From NCBI GenBank assembly GCA_023443625.1, contig JAEZTQ010000079.1, positions 213,011-277,010 on the forward strand: 64,000 nt of DNA, read 5' to 3'. Shown one piece after another: positions 35,002-44,630 of this stretch; the stretch's first letter is position 1, and every line of letters starts with the position of its first letter. A program made the translations under genes and the position numbers. Source of the stretch: Bacillota bacterium (GTDB taxonomy: Bacteria > Bacillota_A > Clostridia > Lachnospirales > Lachnospiraceae). Under the pieces are notes generated by a model. That model did not search any database, was not told the origin of the DNA, and saw nothing but the letters and a program-made list of their open reading frames with translations.

Positions 35002-38000
35002 ATGAATAAGGCTTCAAAAAGTATCATATTGGTTGCTTTTATACTAATCATAACTGTACTGCTTCCTACATTTATGGACAGCATTGATTTATTTGGAAAC
35101 AGAGCGGATGCAGATGTTGCTGACTGGACAGAAACAGATTTAGGAGACGGCGGTTCTCCCTCGCAGCCAATAACAGGTTCCGATACCTTTCTTGTACTAG
35201 AGATAGCCCCCTATAAGGGTATGGGAGAAATAGGCTATCTGGTGGGCGGCGAAGAGCCTGTGGATGAAGAATTATTTGACAGGTTTAATGTTAACGGTAA
35301 TTTATCCTTTTTGGGTGGCTCAATTACACCATACGAATCTTATGTTGAAAAACCGCTTCCCTCCTCCGGAGAGCCCGATAATAATTGGACTAGAACAAAA
35401 ATCTGTTATTCTCAGAACGGTTATTTTCAATATGTCGGTGCTTCTAAAGGAACACATCAGAAGCTTACGAATCAGAAGGTTTATCGTCGTGTTACGAGTG
35501 GGCAGGGAAGCTATAAGGCGAAGCTATTAACAGAAGACGTTGATATTTATAATAAGACCGGGGATAAGTTAAATAAAAAAAACGTAAAGGCTTATTTTGT
35601 ATATGGTAAGCCGGAGGGGGTTGCCTTATACAGCCAGACGAATGTCTACATACCCTCTAGTGTAACCAGAAGTAAGAATCATACCGGAGACTATGATTAT
35701 AACAGTGAGACAGGTACCTTTCTGTTAAATAAAGGGAAGGGCTTATATGATGTATTATTCTCCAGAAATGTCAGTGGCTCCAAGTATTATTACATGACCG
35801 CCGATTATGAAATCGTCAATGATTCTACCGGAGATTATTCCTGGAATATCGATTATGATTATGTAGGAGAAACCGGTGGTAACTATGAAATGAAAACGGA
35901 TGGAACAGTATTCCAGAATAATTCCGGTGATAAAAACTTAAATGCCTATAAATGGGTTGAAGCAGAAATGAGTGCGGACAAAGCGAATTTCTATCAGGAA
36001 GGAACACCCGGAACCTCTAGCGAAAGGATTTGGGTAAGAGGACAAACCATTGAAAAGAATATGGAGTATAATTTCAATGTAACTCTTGTGAATAACGAAT
36101 GGTTTAAACGTTATACCTTGGGATTATCCGGCCTGGAATGCATAACCAAAAAGGTAGAAGTGGTTACAATGACTCCGACGGAGTTAAATCTTCCTGAGAA
36201 TCAACATTATCTTTCCGAAGCGAATATGTTTTATATCAATGATAAATATGATCATAACACGAGCTATTACAAGCTGTATGAAAGTAAAAGCTATGAAGGA
36301 CTTGCTCTTCCTGCTTCGCAAAAATTTGACAGTATAAAGGATTCTCTTAATTTTGGAGTCAAAGACTTAACCTGGGCAAGTACGATGAAGGTATTTAACC
36401 GGGTTGCAGGAGTCAAAGCAGATGGTAGTCTGGGTGGGTATCGAGCAGCAGTCGTATTTGATCATACCTTTTATAATAATGCGATACAGGGCAGTGGTGG
36501 CTATAGCCCGTATAAGGAAAATGTAACAGTTGGTTTCTCATGGAATTCAAACGGAGCCACCATATGTAATCTGGCTAAGCTTTATATCATGCTTTGTCAG
36601 CGAGATCCTGCCAAATTCTATCAGGCATTTTTAAGTCCTTCCTCACCAAGAAGGATTACAGAAGTTACGAGCAGCCGCAGTAAGACTGGTTCGACGGGAA
36701 GCTTTGTAAGACCTGACAGTACAGCCGCAGCAGGAAGTATAGAGGCAACCTTTTGGAATGGTAATACCTTCTGTGCTTATATATTAAATGATACCGGTAA
36801 TCTGATATCGTTAAATATTAATAATGATGAACAAAAATTAATTATTCAAAAGGAAATTCCGAATTTTAATATAACCGCTCAAACAACGGATATGATTGCT
36901 AATATTCTTGTACTCAATGGACAGGATATTTTTACGAGTAAATTTATCGAGCCACTTAATAATATGCCTGATGATGCAAAGGAGGAGGCAAGAAGATATG
37001 CAGCCTTAATGAATGGCGGTACTTTTCCGTCAGATGTTGGTATATTTGGTTATATCAGTGTAGTTACCCAAAGCGGAGATGGATACGGCGGTGGCGGAAG
37101 CGGCAGTGACCCGTCGGAAGACGGAGAGAACGGCGGTGGCGGAAGTAATCTTCGAACTTATTTGAGCATATTGAATATCCAGCCAACTGCTGATTTTATA
37201 CAGTCTGAAAACGAGATCCGAGAAATATTTAGCTTTCGTAATATTCGAATCATTAATATGACAAGTGCGGAATTTAATTCAAGTATACTCGATATTAATA
37301 CACATTTTGATGTGATTTTTATTGGAGGTAATATAGGTAGATATAATTCTATGCTAGTTACCGAAAATGGTAAAGTCACGAAGGATAAGTATGGCAATGA
37401 TTTAAGAACTACGCTCTATAATGACAGCTCTTTGGCAGGCAGTGTATATCATAAGGGTGATACTGCAATCATCACAGGTGGTACAGAAAAGTATATCGGG
37501 AATGACATAACAGCTCAGAAAATGGCAGAGCTAAGTGAATTTATTCAGGCAGGATATCCGATTGTATTGGATGATAATTTGTATACCCTATCAAGCGCTG
37601 TGAAAAGTAATACGAACCTTTATCGCTTTATTCAGACAACCAAGGGTACAACTCCACCGGAAAACCTGTTAAATATGGACGAGTATAAGAGCACAGATTC
37701 TAATAATAAAACTAAAATGACAAATAAAGATAACTTTCTTGTTAAATTGATCAAGCATATAGCGATACCACGACCAATGATACGGATGCTCAGTCCGATC
37801 TTACCTAAGGATTCTGACTTAAACTATTTCTATGTTGATCCGGTTTCTAAAAAATTAGAAATTCAATTTGCCATATTACCACAGGACGGGACAGTAAATC
37901 CTTCCAGAAGATACAATGCTTATCTGTATATGGACTTTAACGAGGATGGAATATTTGCACCCTCAGAGAAGCTAGACGTTGTAACAGAAGAGGGATTTTC

Positions 38001-39963
38001 CTGCAACAACAAGGAGGAGGCTCTCAATCGCTTTTATACCTATAGCTTTGATATGAGTAAATATAACGGAGTATTCCAGTGGCAGGTTAAGGTGGTAAGA
38101 CAATCCTTTGATGCACAAGGTGTTTCCCATGATACACCAATCAGAAGCGAGATAACAGGCTATGCGGCATTTTCTAATAAGCAGCCAATAAAAATACTTC
38201 AGATTATAGATAATACGGATTCTGATACAAGCGCCTGCTCACTTGAGGAGAGGGTAAAGGTAGCTTCAAGCTTAATCAGAAAATATGGTGGCTTTGGGAC
38301 AGAGAAGCTTGAGGATTATGAAATAAGCTTTGATACCATGACTGTAGAAGAGTTTCTGGCTTTATATCAGGAGAAGCCTTATCCGGGTACGGATGCGAAT
38401 ACAACGAATAGGTTAGCAGGATACCATTTGTTAATTATGGATAATCAAAAGGATGGTATTAGTGATACCAACGGAGCTTTAGCAAACATAAAAAGTGAGA
38501 TAACGAAAGGTATAGGTGTTATATTTACAAAGGGTGCAATCAATGCTAGTAATCAGACCGCTTATTTAGGCTCAGACAATTTACTATTTGAAAACAGAAG
38601 AACTTATCCTCTGCTTAGTAATAATACGGTGCTGAATGGTAATCCTTATTATATATTTGATTTTTTGAATTATGGCTTTACTCGTACTATGCTGCATAAT
38701 CTGGCAACCTATGATACTTCCTATATAACGAAATCAAATGAGGGTGCGGATTCGCAGTATCCTTACAAAATCGGAGAGGCCATCAAGATTACGTCCTCCT
38801 CCTATGCCTCGGATGCTACCATAGACTATAATCGAAGCAGCAGCCTTCCTTTAATTGGGTGGTATAGCTTATCAGATGATCGAAGTCCGGTGGTTCGTGC
38901 GAATTGTACGGTGAGTGATAAGACCCCGAAGGTCTATACCGGAATATACAGCTCCTCACCCAATGATGTGAAAAATAATTACTATTTATTTAATAGAGGA
39001 AAAATCTATTACTCGGGTATACAGCTTGGTACGGCAGACACAATGAATAATGACAGTGAAATAAAGTTATTTATTAATACTATAATCGCAACCTATAAGA
39101 CCTCTGGCAGAACATTATTAGCAAAAACGCCAGTGATTACGATGCTTAATCCTGTGCCGGAAGAAGAGACCATATTATTAGATCGGAACGAGATAGAGAC
39201 TAGGACTGAGGCCGCATTTACTTTTGAAGTCAGTGAGAGCTCTTCTGATATGAAGATAATGCTATTATGGAATTATCTTGTTGATTCGACAGTCGCTTGG
39301 AAGCTATATCAAGTAGATGATAAGGATCATGAGACAGAGGTAGAGGATCGTAATACAATTACCAATGGTACTTATCGGGTTTATATTCCGACTACTGCAT
39401 TGAAGGAAAGAGAAGGAAATAATAAATTAACTATTATAGTAAAAAATGAAGAAGATCGAAGTAAAACACTCCATACAACGATTCAATTAAAAGAGCCTAT
39501 GGCAGTAAAGCTTGATAACATAAATCTCATTAAAAGAGTTGACAAAGAGGAACAATATCTTTATATTGATATTAATTATGTTGATATTGATAATTCGGAG
39601 ATTGCTAACGGAGATGGATATTTAAGTTCCAATACAATAAAGCTGGAGTTTTCAATAGCCAATGCCCCCGGTAATGTTAATATATCAGTGATTGATCTGG
39701 ATCATAAGGATAGTGATGGTAAGGTTATAAATGAAAATATCGTTGATAAGATATATTCTAAGGATGACGATACAGAGTTTATGCTGACCGATAAGATAGA
39801 TCCTTCAAAAAAATACTATCTTTTGCTGCCGGCAGAGGTAATGAAGCAAATAGCAAGTAAGGATATTAAAGTAACAGCGGAATATAGCACTGCAGGTAGT
39901 AATAAAGTAAGTGCATCGACGACAGTTACATTACTAAGAAGAAGCTTATTTCAACTGGATTAA
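35002..39963 (+). CDS. Giant exported DUF5057-type protein of the pilus locus
   Basis: This 1653-residue protein is the largest in the window. An N-terminal hydrophobic segment (KSIILVAFILIITVLLPTFM, residues 6-25) serves as signal or membrane anchor. The next part begins LVLEIAPYKGMGEIGYLVGG near 68, which is how DUF5057 proteins of Lachnospiraceae start. The region to about 690 is Tyr/Asn-rich and probably beta. A Gly/Ser/Asp linker at about 693-716 then leads to two Rossmann-like segments: LSILNIQPTADF with FDVIFIGGNI near 770, and IKILQIIDNTD with YHLLIMDNQKDG near 1140, both recalling ThuA/glutamine-amidotransferase-like folds, without a clear catalytic triad. The C-terminus is Ig-like. 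No LPXTG or S-layer anchor is seen. Its place after the minor pilins suggests a pilus-associated surface protein. Confidence 0.78.
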   Translation: MNKASKSIILVAFILIITVLLPTFMDSIDLFGNRADADVADWTETDLGDGGSPSQPITGSDTFLVLEIAPYKGMGEIGYLVGGEEPVDEELFDRFNVNGNLSFLGGSITPYESYVEKPLPSSGEPDNNWTRTKICYSQNGYFQYVGASKGTHQKLTNQKVYRRVTSGQGSYKAKLLTEDVDIYNKTGDKLNKKNVKAYFVYGKPEGVALYSQTNVYIPSSVTRSKNHTGDYDYNSETGTFLLNKGKGLYDVLFSRNVSGSKYYYMTADYEIVNDSTGDYSWNIDYDYVGETGGNYEMKTDGTVFQNNSGDKNLNAYKWVEAEMSADKANFYQEGTPGTSSERIWVRGQTIEKNMEYNFNVTLVNNEWFKRYTLGLSGLECITKKVEVVTMTPTELNLPENQHYLSEANMFYINDKYDHNTSYYKLYESKSYEGLALPASQKFDSIKDSLNFGVKDLTWASTMKVFNRVAGVKADGSLGGYRAAVVFDHTFYNNAIQGSGGYSPYKENVTVGFSWNSNGATICNLAKLYIMLCQRDPAKFYQAFLSPSSPRRITEVTSSRSKTGSTGSFVRPDSTAAAGSIEATFWNGNTFCAYILNDTGNLISLNINNDEQKLIIQKEIPNFNITAQTTDMIANILVLNGQDIFTSKFIEPLNNMPDDAKEEARRYAALMNGGTFPSDVGIFGYISVVTQSGDGYGGGGSGSDPSEDGENGGGGSNLRTYLSILNIQPTADFIQSENEIREIFSFRNIRIINMTSAEFNSSILDINTHFDVIFIGGNIGRYNSMLVTENGKVTKDKYGNDLRTTLYNDSSLAGSVYHKGDTAIITGGTEKYIGNDITAQKMAELSEFIQAGYPIVLDDNLYTLSSAVKSNTNLYRFIQTTKGTTPPENLLNMDEYKSTDSNNKTKMTNKDNFLVKLIKHIAIPRPMIRMLSPILPKDSDLNYFYVDPVSKKLEIQFAILPQDGTVNPSRRYNAYLYMDFNEDGIFAPSEKLDVVTEEGFSCNNKEEALNRFYTYSFDMSKYNGVFQWQVKVVRQSFDAQGVSHDTPIRSEITGYAAFSNKQPIKILQIIDNTDSDTSACSLEERVKVASSLIRKYGGFGTEKLEDYEISFDTMTVEEFLALYQEKPYPGTDANTTNRLAGYHLLIMDNQKDGISDTNGALANIKSEITKGIGVIFTKGAINASNQTAYLGSDNLLFENRRTYPLLSNNTVLNGNPYYIFDFLNYGFTRTMLHNLATYDTSYITKSNEGADSQYPYKIGEAIKITSSSYASDATIDYNRSSSLPLIGWYSLSDDRSPVVRANCTVSDKTPKVYTGIYSSSPNDVKNNYYLFNRGKIYYSGIQLGTADTMNNDSEIKLFINTIIATYKTSGRTLLAKTPVITMLNPVPEEETILLDRNEIETRTEAAFTFEVSESSSDMKIMLLWNYLVDSTVAWKLYQVDDKDHETEVEDRNTITNGTYRVYIPTTALKEREGNNKLTIIVKNEEDRSKTLHTTIQLKEPMAVKLDNINLIKRVDKEEQYLYIDINYVDIDNSEIANGDGYLSSNTIKLEFSIANAPGNVNISVIDLDHKDSDGKVINENIVDKIYSKDDDTEFMLTDKIDPSKKYYLLLPAEVMKQIASKDIKVTAEYSTAGSNKVSASTTVTLLRRSLFQLD

Positions 39964-39990
39964 AGGATTACAGAAGGCTCTGGAGGTTAC

Positions 39991-40431
39991 ATGAAGAAAA
40001 AGTCACTTATGGATTTAGTGAAGAAAATAATAAAAATTGTACTAAGCCGCGAATTTATCACTTATACAATAGCTGGTGTTGCGACTACCTTAGTGAATTA
40101 TTTAAGCTTTCATCTCCTGTGTAATATCATGGGAATAGAGGATTTGACGGCCAATGCCATTGCTTGGGTATTAGCGGTAAGCTTTGCATATATTGTCAAT
40201 GCTAAGATTGTATTTCAGCAAAAGAAGGACAGTGTAAAGGGAGAAGCAATTAAAGTAACTAAATTCTTTGGTGCCAGAATATTAACCTTTGTGGTAGAAG
40301 AGCTTGGTATACTGATATTTGTAAAAATCTGCGGATATAATAATCTTATCGTAAAGGCTGGTCTTGCAGTTGTAGTTATCATTTTAAATTATATCCTAAG
40401 TAAATTGTATATCTTTAAGACGAATGAATAG
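39991..40431 (+). CDS. GtrA-like membrane protein
   Basis: This 146-residue polytopic protein has four hydrophobic segments and the GtrA pattern: REFITYTIAGVATTLVNYLS at the start, AIAWVLAVSFAYIVNAKIVF in the middle, and VVIILNYILSKLYIFKTNE at the end. GtrA/DPMS-like proteins move or bind undecaprenyl-phosphate sugars for surface glycosylation. The gene follows the DUF5057 gene by 27 bases with GGAGG, so it may be co-transcribed, and could supply sugar for glycosylated pilins or the large surface protein. No glycosyltransferase lies beside it. Confidence 0.88.
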   Translation: MKKKSLMDLVKKIIKIVLSREFITYTIAGVATTLVNYLSFHLLCNIMGIEDLTANAIAWVLAVSFAYIVNAKIVFQQKKDSVKGEAIKVTKFFGARILTFVVEELGILIFVKICGYNNLIVKAGLAVVVIILNYILSKLYIFKTNE

Positions 40432-40501
40432 AGTTGTAAGAATATGCGAAATGAAGCCTGCTGTTAATAGTTTCGCTAAACACAGTATAGTTTTGAAAAG
40501 T

Positions 40502-40644
40502 GAGGATGACTCAAGAGTTGCAATCGGTTAAATGAACTAAATTGTACAGAAGGAAACAACTGCTTTGGCTGTAGGTATACAAAAAGTTAAGCTGTTTTCG
40601 ACTGTATAGTATATTTCATTAAGCTGAACTTTTGGGACATCCTC
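40502..40644 (+). repeat. Imperfect palindromic element (family C)
   Basis: GAGGATG near 40502 followed by ACTCAAGAGTT is partly complementary to GAACTTTTGGGACATCCTC ending at 40644. The middle of about 100 bases is AT-rich and can form further pairs. It fills most of the gap between the GtrA gene and the methyltransferase gene. The end sequence GACATCCTC also forms the end of the terminator at 55336-55392 and is close to the family A ends. Confidence 0.5.
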
Positions 40645-40764
40645 CTATATTTCAGGTAATTAGCCTAATGAAAATTTATTAATAAGACGATAGCATACCT
40701 ATTTACTATGCTAATTTACTATTAAGAATAAATAGGACAAGTAAAATTGAGGAGAATAAAAACT

Positions 40765-41973
40765 ATGGGCGACAAAAAAGCAATTGTGAAAATAAAAAAA
40801 GGGGAAGCCAGATCACTGAAAAGCGGTGGACTTTGGATCTATGATAATGAGATTGATACAATAATCGGTGAGTATGAAAATGGTGACCTGGTCTATGTGC
40901 ATGACTTTGATGATTACTATCTTGGCTGCGGCTTCATTAATACCAATTCCAAAATAACCGTCAGAGTAATGTCCAGAGTGAAAGGGCAGGAGATAGATCA
41001 TGCTTTTCTTGCAATGAGAGTACGTACTGCGTGGGAATACAGAAAAAGAACGGTGGATACGGACAGCTGTCGTATTATCTTTGGGGAAGCTGACTTCTTA
41101 CCTGGTTTAGTGGTTGATAAATTCTCCGATGTTTTGGTGGTACAGTCGCTGGCTCTTGGAATTGACCGTATGAAGGAAGAAATTATTGATATTTTAAAGG
41201 AGCTCCTTGCGAAAGACGATATTATCATACGTGGTGTATATGAACGCAGTGATGCTAAGGTACGTATCAATGAGGGGATGGAGCGCACAAAGGGTTTTAT
41301 CGGAGAAGCCTTTGATACCAAGGTGGAAATCGTTGAAAATGGTGTCAGATATTATGTAGATGTTGCAGAGGGCCAGAAAACAGGCTTCTTTTTGGATCAA
41401 AAATATAACCGCGCTGCAACTGCAAGGCTTTGTAAGGGCGCGAGAGTACTTGACTGCTTTACGCATACCGGTTCATTTGCCTTAAATGCCGGACTGGGTG
41501 GGGCAAGAGAGGTAATCGGTGTAGACGCCTCAGAATTGGGGGTAGAACAGGCGAGAGAGAACGCAGCACTGAATGGTTTATCAGATACGGTTAAATTCAT
41601 AGCGGCAGATGTATTTGAATTACTTCCGGAATATGATAAAAAAGGCGAATTGTTTGATGTAGTTATTCTCGATCCGCCTGCTTTTACAAAATCAAAAAAC
41701 TCTATTAAGAATGCAATAAAGGGCTACCGCGAGATTAACCTAAGAGCGATGAAGTTAGTAAAAGACGGGGGGTATCTTGCAACCTGTTCCTGTTCTCATT
41801 TTATGACACCGGATTTATTTGCAGAGACAATCGGTCAGGCAGCAAGAAATGTAAAAAAACGCATTCGTCAGGTAGAATACCGTACACAGGCGCCGGATCA
41901 TCCAATCCTATGGGCAGCAGAGGAATCTTATTATTTAAAGTTCTTTATTTTTCAGGTAGTAAGTGAAAAATAA
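40765..41973 (+). CDS. Class I SAM-dependent rRNA methyltransferase, RlmI-like
   Basis: This 402-residue protein has the two-domain layout of RlmI (23S rRNA m5C1962 methyltransferase): an N-terminal PUA domain (IVKIKKGEARSLKSGGLWIY, residues 6-25) and a Rossmann methyltransferase. The SAM site is VLDCFTHTGSFALNAGLGGA near 229, the acidic residue follows in VIGVDASELGVEQA, and the catalytic motif is ILDPPAFTKSK near 303. KTGFFLDQKYNR near 206 and CSCSHFM near 342 are also typical. ATG 40765 is preferred to the in-frame TTG 40747, which lies within the ribosome site GAGGAG. The exact base modified is inferred by analogy. Confidence 0.9.
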   Translation: MGDKKAIVKIKKGEARSLKSGGLWIYDNEIDTIIGEYENGDLVYVHDFDDYYLGCGFINTNSKITVRVMSRVKGQEIDHAFLAMRVRTAWEYRKRTVDTDSCRIIFGEADFLPGLVVDKFSDVLVVQSLALGIDRMKEEIIDILKELLAKDDIIIRGVYERSDAKVRINEGMERTKGFIGEAFDTKVEIVENGVRYYVDVAEGQKTGFFLDQKYNRAATARLCKGARVLDCFTHTGSFALNAGLGGAREVIGVDASELGVEQARENAALNGLSDTVKFIAADVFELLPEYDKKGELFDVVILDPPAFTKSKNSIKNAIKGYREINLRAMKLVKDGGYLATCSCSHFMTPDLFAETIGQAARNVKKRIRQVEYRTQAPDHPILWAAEESYYLKFFIFQVVSEK

Positions 41974-42012
41974 GAGCCTGAAAATGGAAAATATTACTAT
42001 AGGAGATAGTAT

Positions 42013-43311
42013 ATGACCTATCAAGAAGCAAGAGAATTTATTGAACAATCAAATCAATACGGTAGTAAGCTCGGGTTGGTTATTATAACTGAGCTTCTTC
42101 GTAGACTGGGTAATCCACAGGATGAGCTTAAAATAATTCATGTAGCCGGAACCAACGGGAAGGGGTCTACGACTGCTTTTATCACTTCAATTTTAGCAGT
42201 GGAGGGTTACATAGTCGGCAGATACATCTCACCAGCAGTATTCTCTTATCGAGAACGGATTGAAATCAGCACAAGGCTAGAAGCAGATATTATTACTGAT
42301 TACATAACGAAAGAAGGTGTCGCTGCTGCGATAGAAGAAATTAAAGTAGCCTGTGATGCAATGGTTAGAGAGGGTTTTTCCCATCCAACCTCCTTCGAGA
42401 TAGAAACAGCGATGGCATTTCTATATTTTAGTCGGATGCAAGTTGATTTTGCAGTAATTGAAGTTGGCTTAGGTGGCAGACTGGACGCTACCAATGTGAT
42501 AAAACAACCGATCTGCAGTGTTATCACTTCAATTAGTATGGATCATATGCAGTTTCTAGGCGATACGTTAGCGCAGATAGCTTTTCAGAAGGCAGGTATT
42601 ATAAAGAAGGGTGCTCCGGTTGTAACCTGTAACCACAAGCCTGAAGTACTAAAGGTGCTTGCAGAAGCAGCAGAAGATCTTGGCTCAAAGCTTTCTATTA
42701 CCTCAGAGGATATTAAGGAGAAAAGCTTTACACCGGAGGGAACGAGCTTTCGCTATGAGCAGCAGACCTTTCAGATTAGTCTTTTAGGAGAATATCAGAT
42801 TGATAATGCTGTATTGGCAGTCCTAACAGCTAGAGTATTAAGGGAAAGCGGATATGCAATCAGTGAACGTAGTATATGTGAGGGGTTGTTCCGTGCAAAA
42901 TGGAGAGGACGCTTTGAGATTATTGCCAGAAATCCATATTTTATCATAGACGGCGCACATAATGAGGACGCAGCTCTTATGCTTAAAAAATCCTTGCTGC
43001 AGTATTTTACCGGACGTAAGCTGATTTTTATCATGGGTGTTTTTGCTGATAAGGATTATCAGAAAATACTGCAAATAATGGCCCCGATGGCTTCCGTTTT
43101 TATCACTATAACTCCAAATAACAGTAGGGCCTTATCATCTTCTCAGCTGGCAGTTGATGCTGGTGCGTATACCGATGCGGAAATCATCGATGCTAAAACT
43201 GTTTCTCTGGCACTGAAGCTTGCATATGAGAGAGCCACGAAGGAGGATGCAATCCTTGCTTTTGGTTCCCTATCCTATTTAAGTGAAATCCTTGCAGGCC
43301 TTACGGATTAG
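42013..43311 (+). CDS. folC: Folylpolyglutamate synthase / dihydrofolate synthase FolC
   Basis: FolC adds glutamate to folates and, in many bacteria, also makes dihydrofolate. The 432-residue Mur-ligase-family protein has the P-loop HVAGTNGKGSTTAFITS near residue 44, SPAVFSYRERIEI near 76, EVGLGGRLDATNVI near 150, the domain-crossing site SISMDHMQFLGDTLAQIAFQ near 174 and DGAHNEDAALML near 317. All core motifs are present. It starts 40 bases after the methyltransferase gene. Its 3' end overlaps by 11 bases with the convergent DUF5050 gene, so the transcripts run into each other with no terminator in between. Confidence 0.93.
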   Translation: MTYQEAREFIEQSNQYGSKLGLVIITELLRRLGNPQDELKIIHVAGTNGKGSTTAFITSILAVEGYIVGRYISPAVFSYRERIEISTRLEADIITDYITKEGVAAAIEEIKVACDAMVREGFSHPTSFEIETAMAFLYFSRMQVDFAVIEVGLGGRLDATNVIKQPICSVITSISMDHMQFLGDTLAQIAFQKAGIIKKGAPVVTCNHKPEVLKVLAEAAEDLGSKLSITSEDIKEKSFTPEGTSFRYEQQTFQISLLGEYQIDNAVLAVLTARVLRESGYAISERSICEGLFRAKWRGRFEIIARNPYFIIDGAHNEDAALMLKKSLLQYFTGRKLIFIMGVFADKDYQKILQIMAPMASVFITITPNNSRALSSSQLAVDAGAYTDAEIIDAKTVSLALKLAYERATKEDAILAFGSLSYLSEILAGLTD

Positions 43312-44371
43312 GAGTAATCCTGGTCTTGGAAGCGGCAGGGGTAGGAGTAGCACCTAATACAAAATCGAAGGTACTTGCTTTCGTTGTACCCTCCGCCAGT
43401 ATCTTATAAATCTGCTTGTTTTTACTATCGGTAAAGAAGACATAATTATCAGTGACATGGATATGCTTATAGTCTCCTTTTTTAATCGTCTCACTTTTCA
43501 TAGTTTCTAAATTCATTCGGCTGATACGGTCCTTACTGGTACCACTGATCTGATAGTATAAATAATTTCCTGTGTTGGTAATATTATAGGTTGAACAGGG
43601 CTTATTCACAAGCAGAGTAGGATCAGTGCCATCTTTATTCATTCGGTAGAGATAATTATGATCATTTAGATCAATATAATAGATATAATCTCCCATGTAG
43701 ATCGGAAATTGATAAGAACCCTTCAGGGCGGTACGGGTAGTATAGCTTGATAAATTCGTATGGCTGATACTATTATCCTTCGACTTGTCTACAAAATATA
43801 GAAAATCATCCATGACTACGGCAGGTACAGCAGCTTCCTTATACAGAAGTCTGCCTTCTTCGCCATCAATTTTATTCTGATATAAGGTAAGTCCTTCCTT
43901 TACATTGTATCTCTGAGAAAAGAGAAAATCACCTTTTAAAAATAGAAAAGCACTGGGATCTCCTGTGATGACCTTGAGACCAGACCCATTTTGACTGATA
44001 CGGTAAATTCCGGAATTACTAAATCGCATTATTGAAGCTTTTTTGTTTTCTGTTGTGCTGCTTGCTAGAACATAATACAGATAATGTTTGTCAGCATTTA
44101 AATAAATTGCTTTTTTATCGGTTATTTTTTTTATATTTTCACATACGGCATTCATGCTGTAGAGACCGCCGTCATCAGATATATAATTAAAATAGATTGT
44201 ATCGTCCTGTTGACAGAATAGCCCGCCATTATAGATATTACCGGCGGAATTACCAAGCTCCTCTGGTTTATTATAATAAGTACGGTCATTGGTATAGAGA
44301 AACAAGCCTGATATTACGGCAACGGTAATTATGACAAGAGCGAATAGAACACGTTTAACTAATGACGCCAT
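43301..44371 (-). CDS. DUF5050-type membrane-anchored beta-propeller-like protein
   Basis: This 356-residue protein has an N-terminal membrane anchor (LFALVIITVAVISGLFLY, residues 9-26) and an extracytoplasmic body made of repeats with the pattern of a beta-propeller: GLFCQQDDTIYFNYISDDGG, FLYFVDKSKDN, YIYYIDLNDHNYLYRMNKDG, YLYYQISGTSKDRISRMNLE and YVFFTDSKNKQIYKILAEGT. This is the DUF5050 signature found in clostridial surface proteins. ATG 44371 follows GGGAGG on the minus strand. The C-terminus is Pro/Thr-rich and overlaps folC by 11 bases. The function is unknown; binding to cell wall or ligand is possible. Confidence 0.82.
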   Translation of the reverse strand: MASLVKRVLFALVIITVAVISGLFLYTNDRTYYNKPEELGNSAGNIYNGGLFCQQDDTIYFNYISDDGGLYSMNAVCENIKKITDKKAIYLNADKHYLYYVLASSTTENKKASIMRFSNSGIYRISQNGSGLKVITGDPSAFLFLKGDFLFSQRYNVKEGLTLYQNKIDGEEGRLLYKEAAVPAVVMDDFLYFVDKSKDNSISHTNLSSYTTRTALKGSYQFPIYMGDYIYYIDLNDHNYLYRMNKDGTDPTLLVNKPCSTYNITNTGNYLYYQISGTSKDRISRMNLETMKSETIKKGDYKHIHVTDNYVFFTDSKNKQIYKILAEGTTKASTFDFVLGATPTPAASKTRITPNP

Positions 44372-44550
44372 GGTTACCTCCCTGTAAGTACAATTACTCC
44401 TGATTTTAGTTTATATATTTTAAGAAAATCAATAGATAAAATATGGCATTTTTAATAGAACCAAATAAAATATGCGTTATTTATTATATATCGTCACAAT
44501 CGCTTATTCAATCAATAGCTAATCTTAAAATTGACAAAATCACTTCCGGG

Positions 44551-44579
44551 TTGCATACAGCAAAGTATGATAGTATAAT
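44551..44579 (+). promoter_or_regulatory. Promoter of pheA
   Basis: TTGCAT (44551-44556) and TATAAT (44574-44579) are 17 bases apart. A second possible -35, TTGACA (44531-44536), lies upstream with another -10-like TATGAT at 44566. It precedes pheA by about 50 bases. No leader peptide or T-box was recognised. Confidence 0.65.
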
Positions 44580-44630
44580 AGGGCAATAGATTTGTAAATT
44601 TCAACCGTATGAGGAAAAATGGAGGATTTC

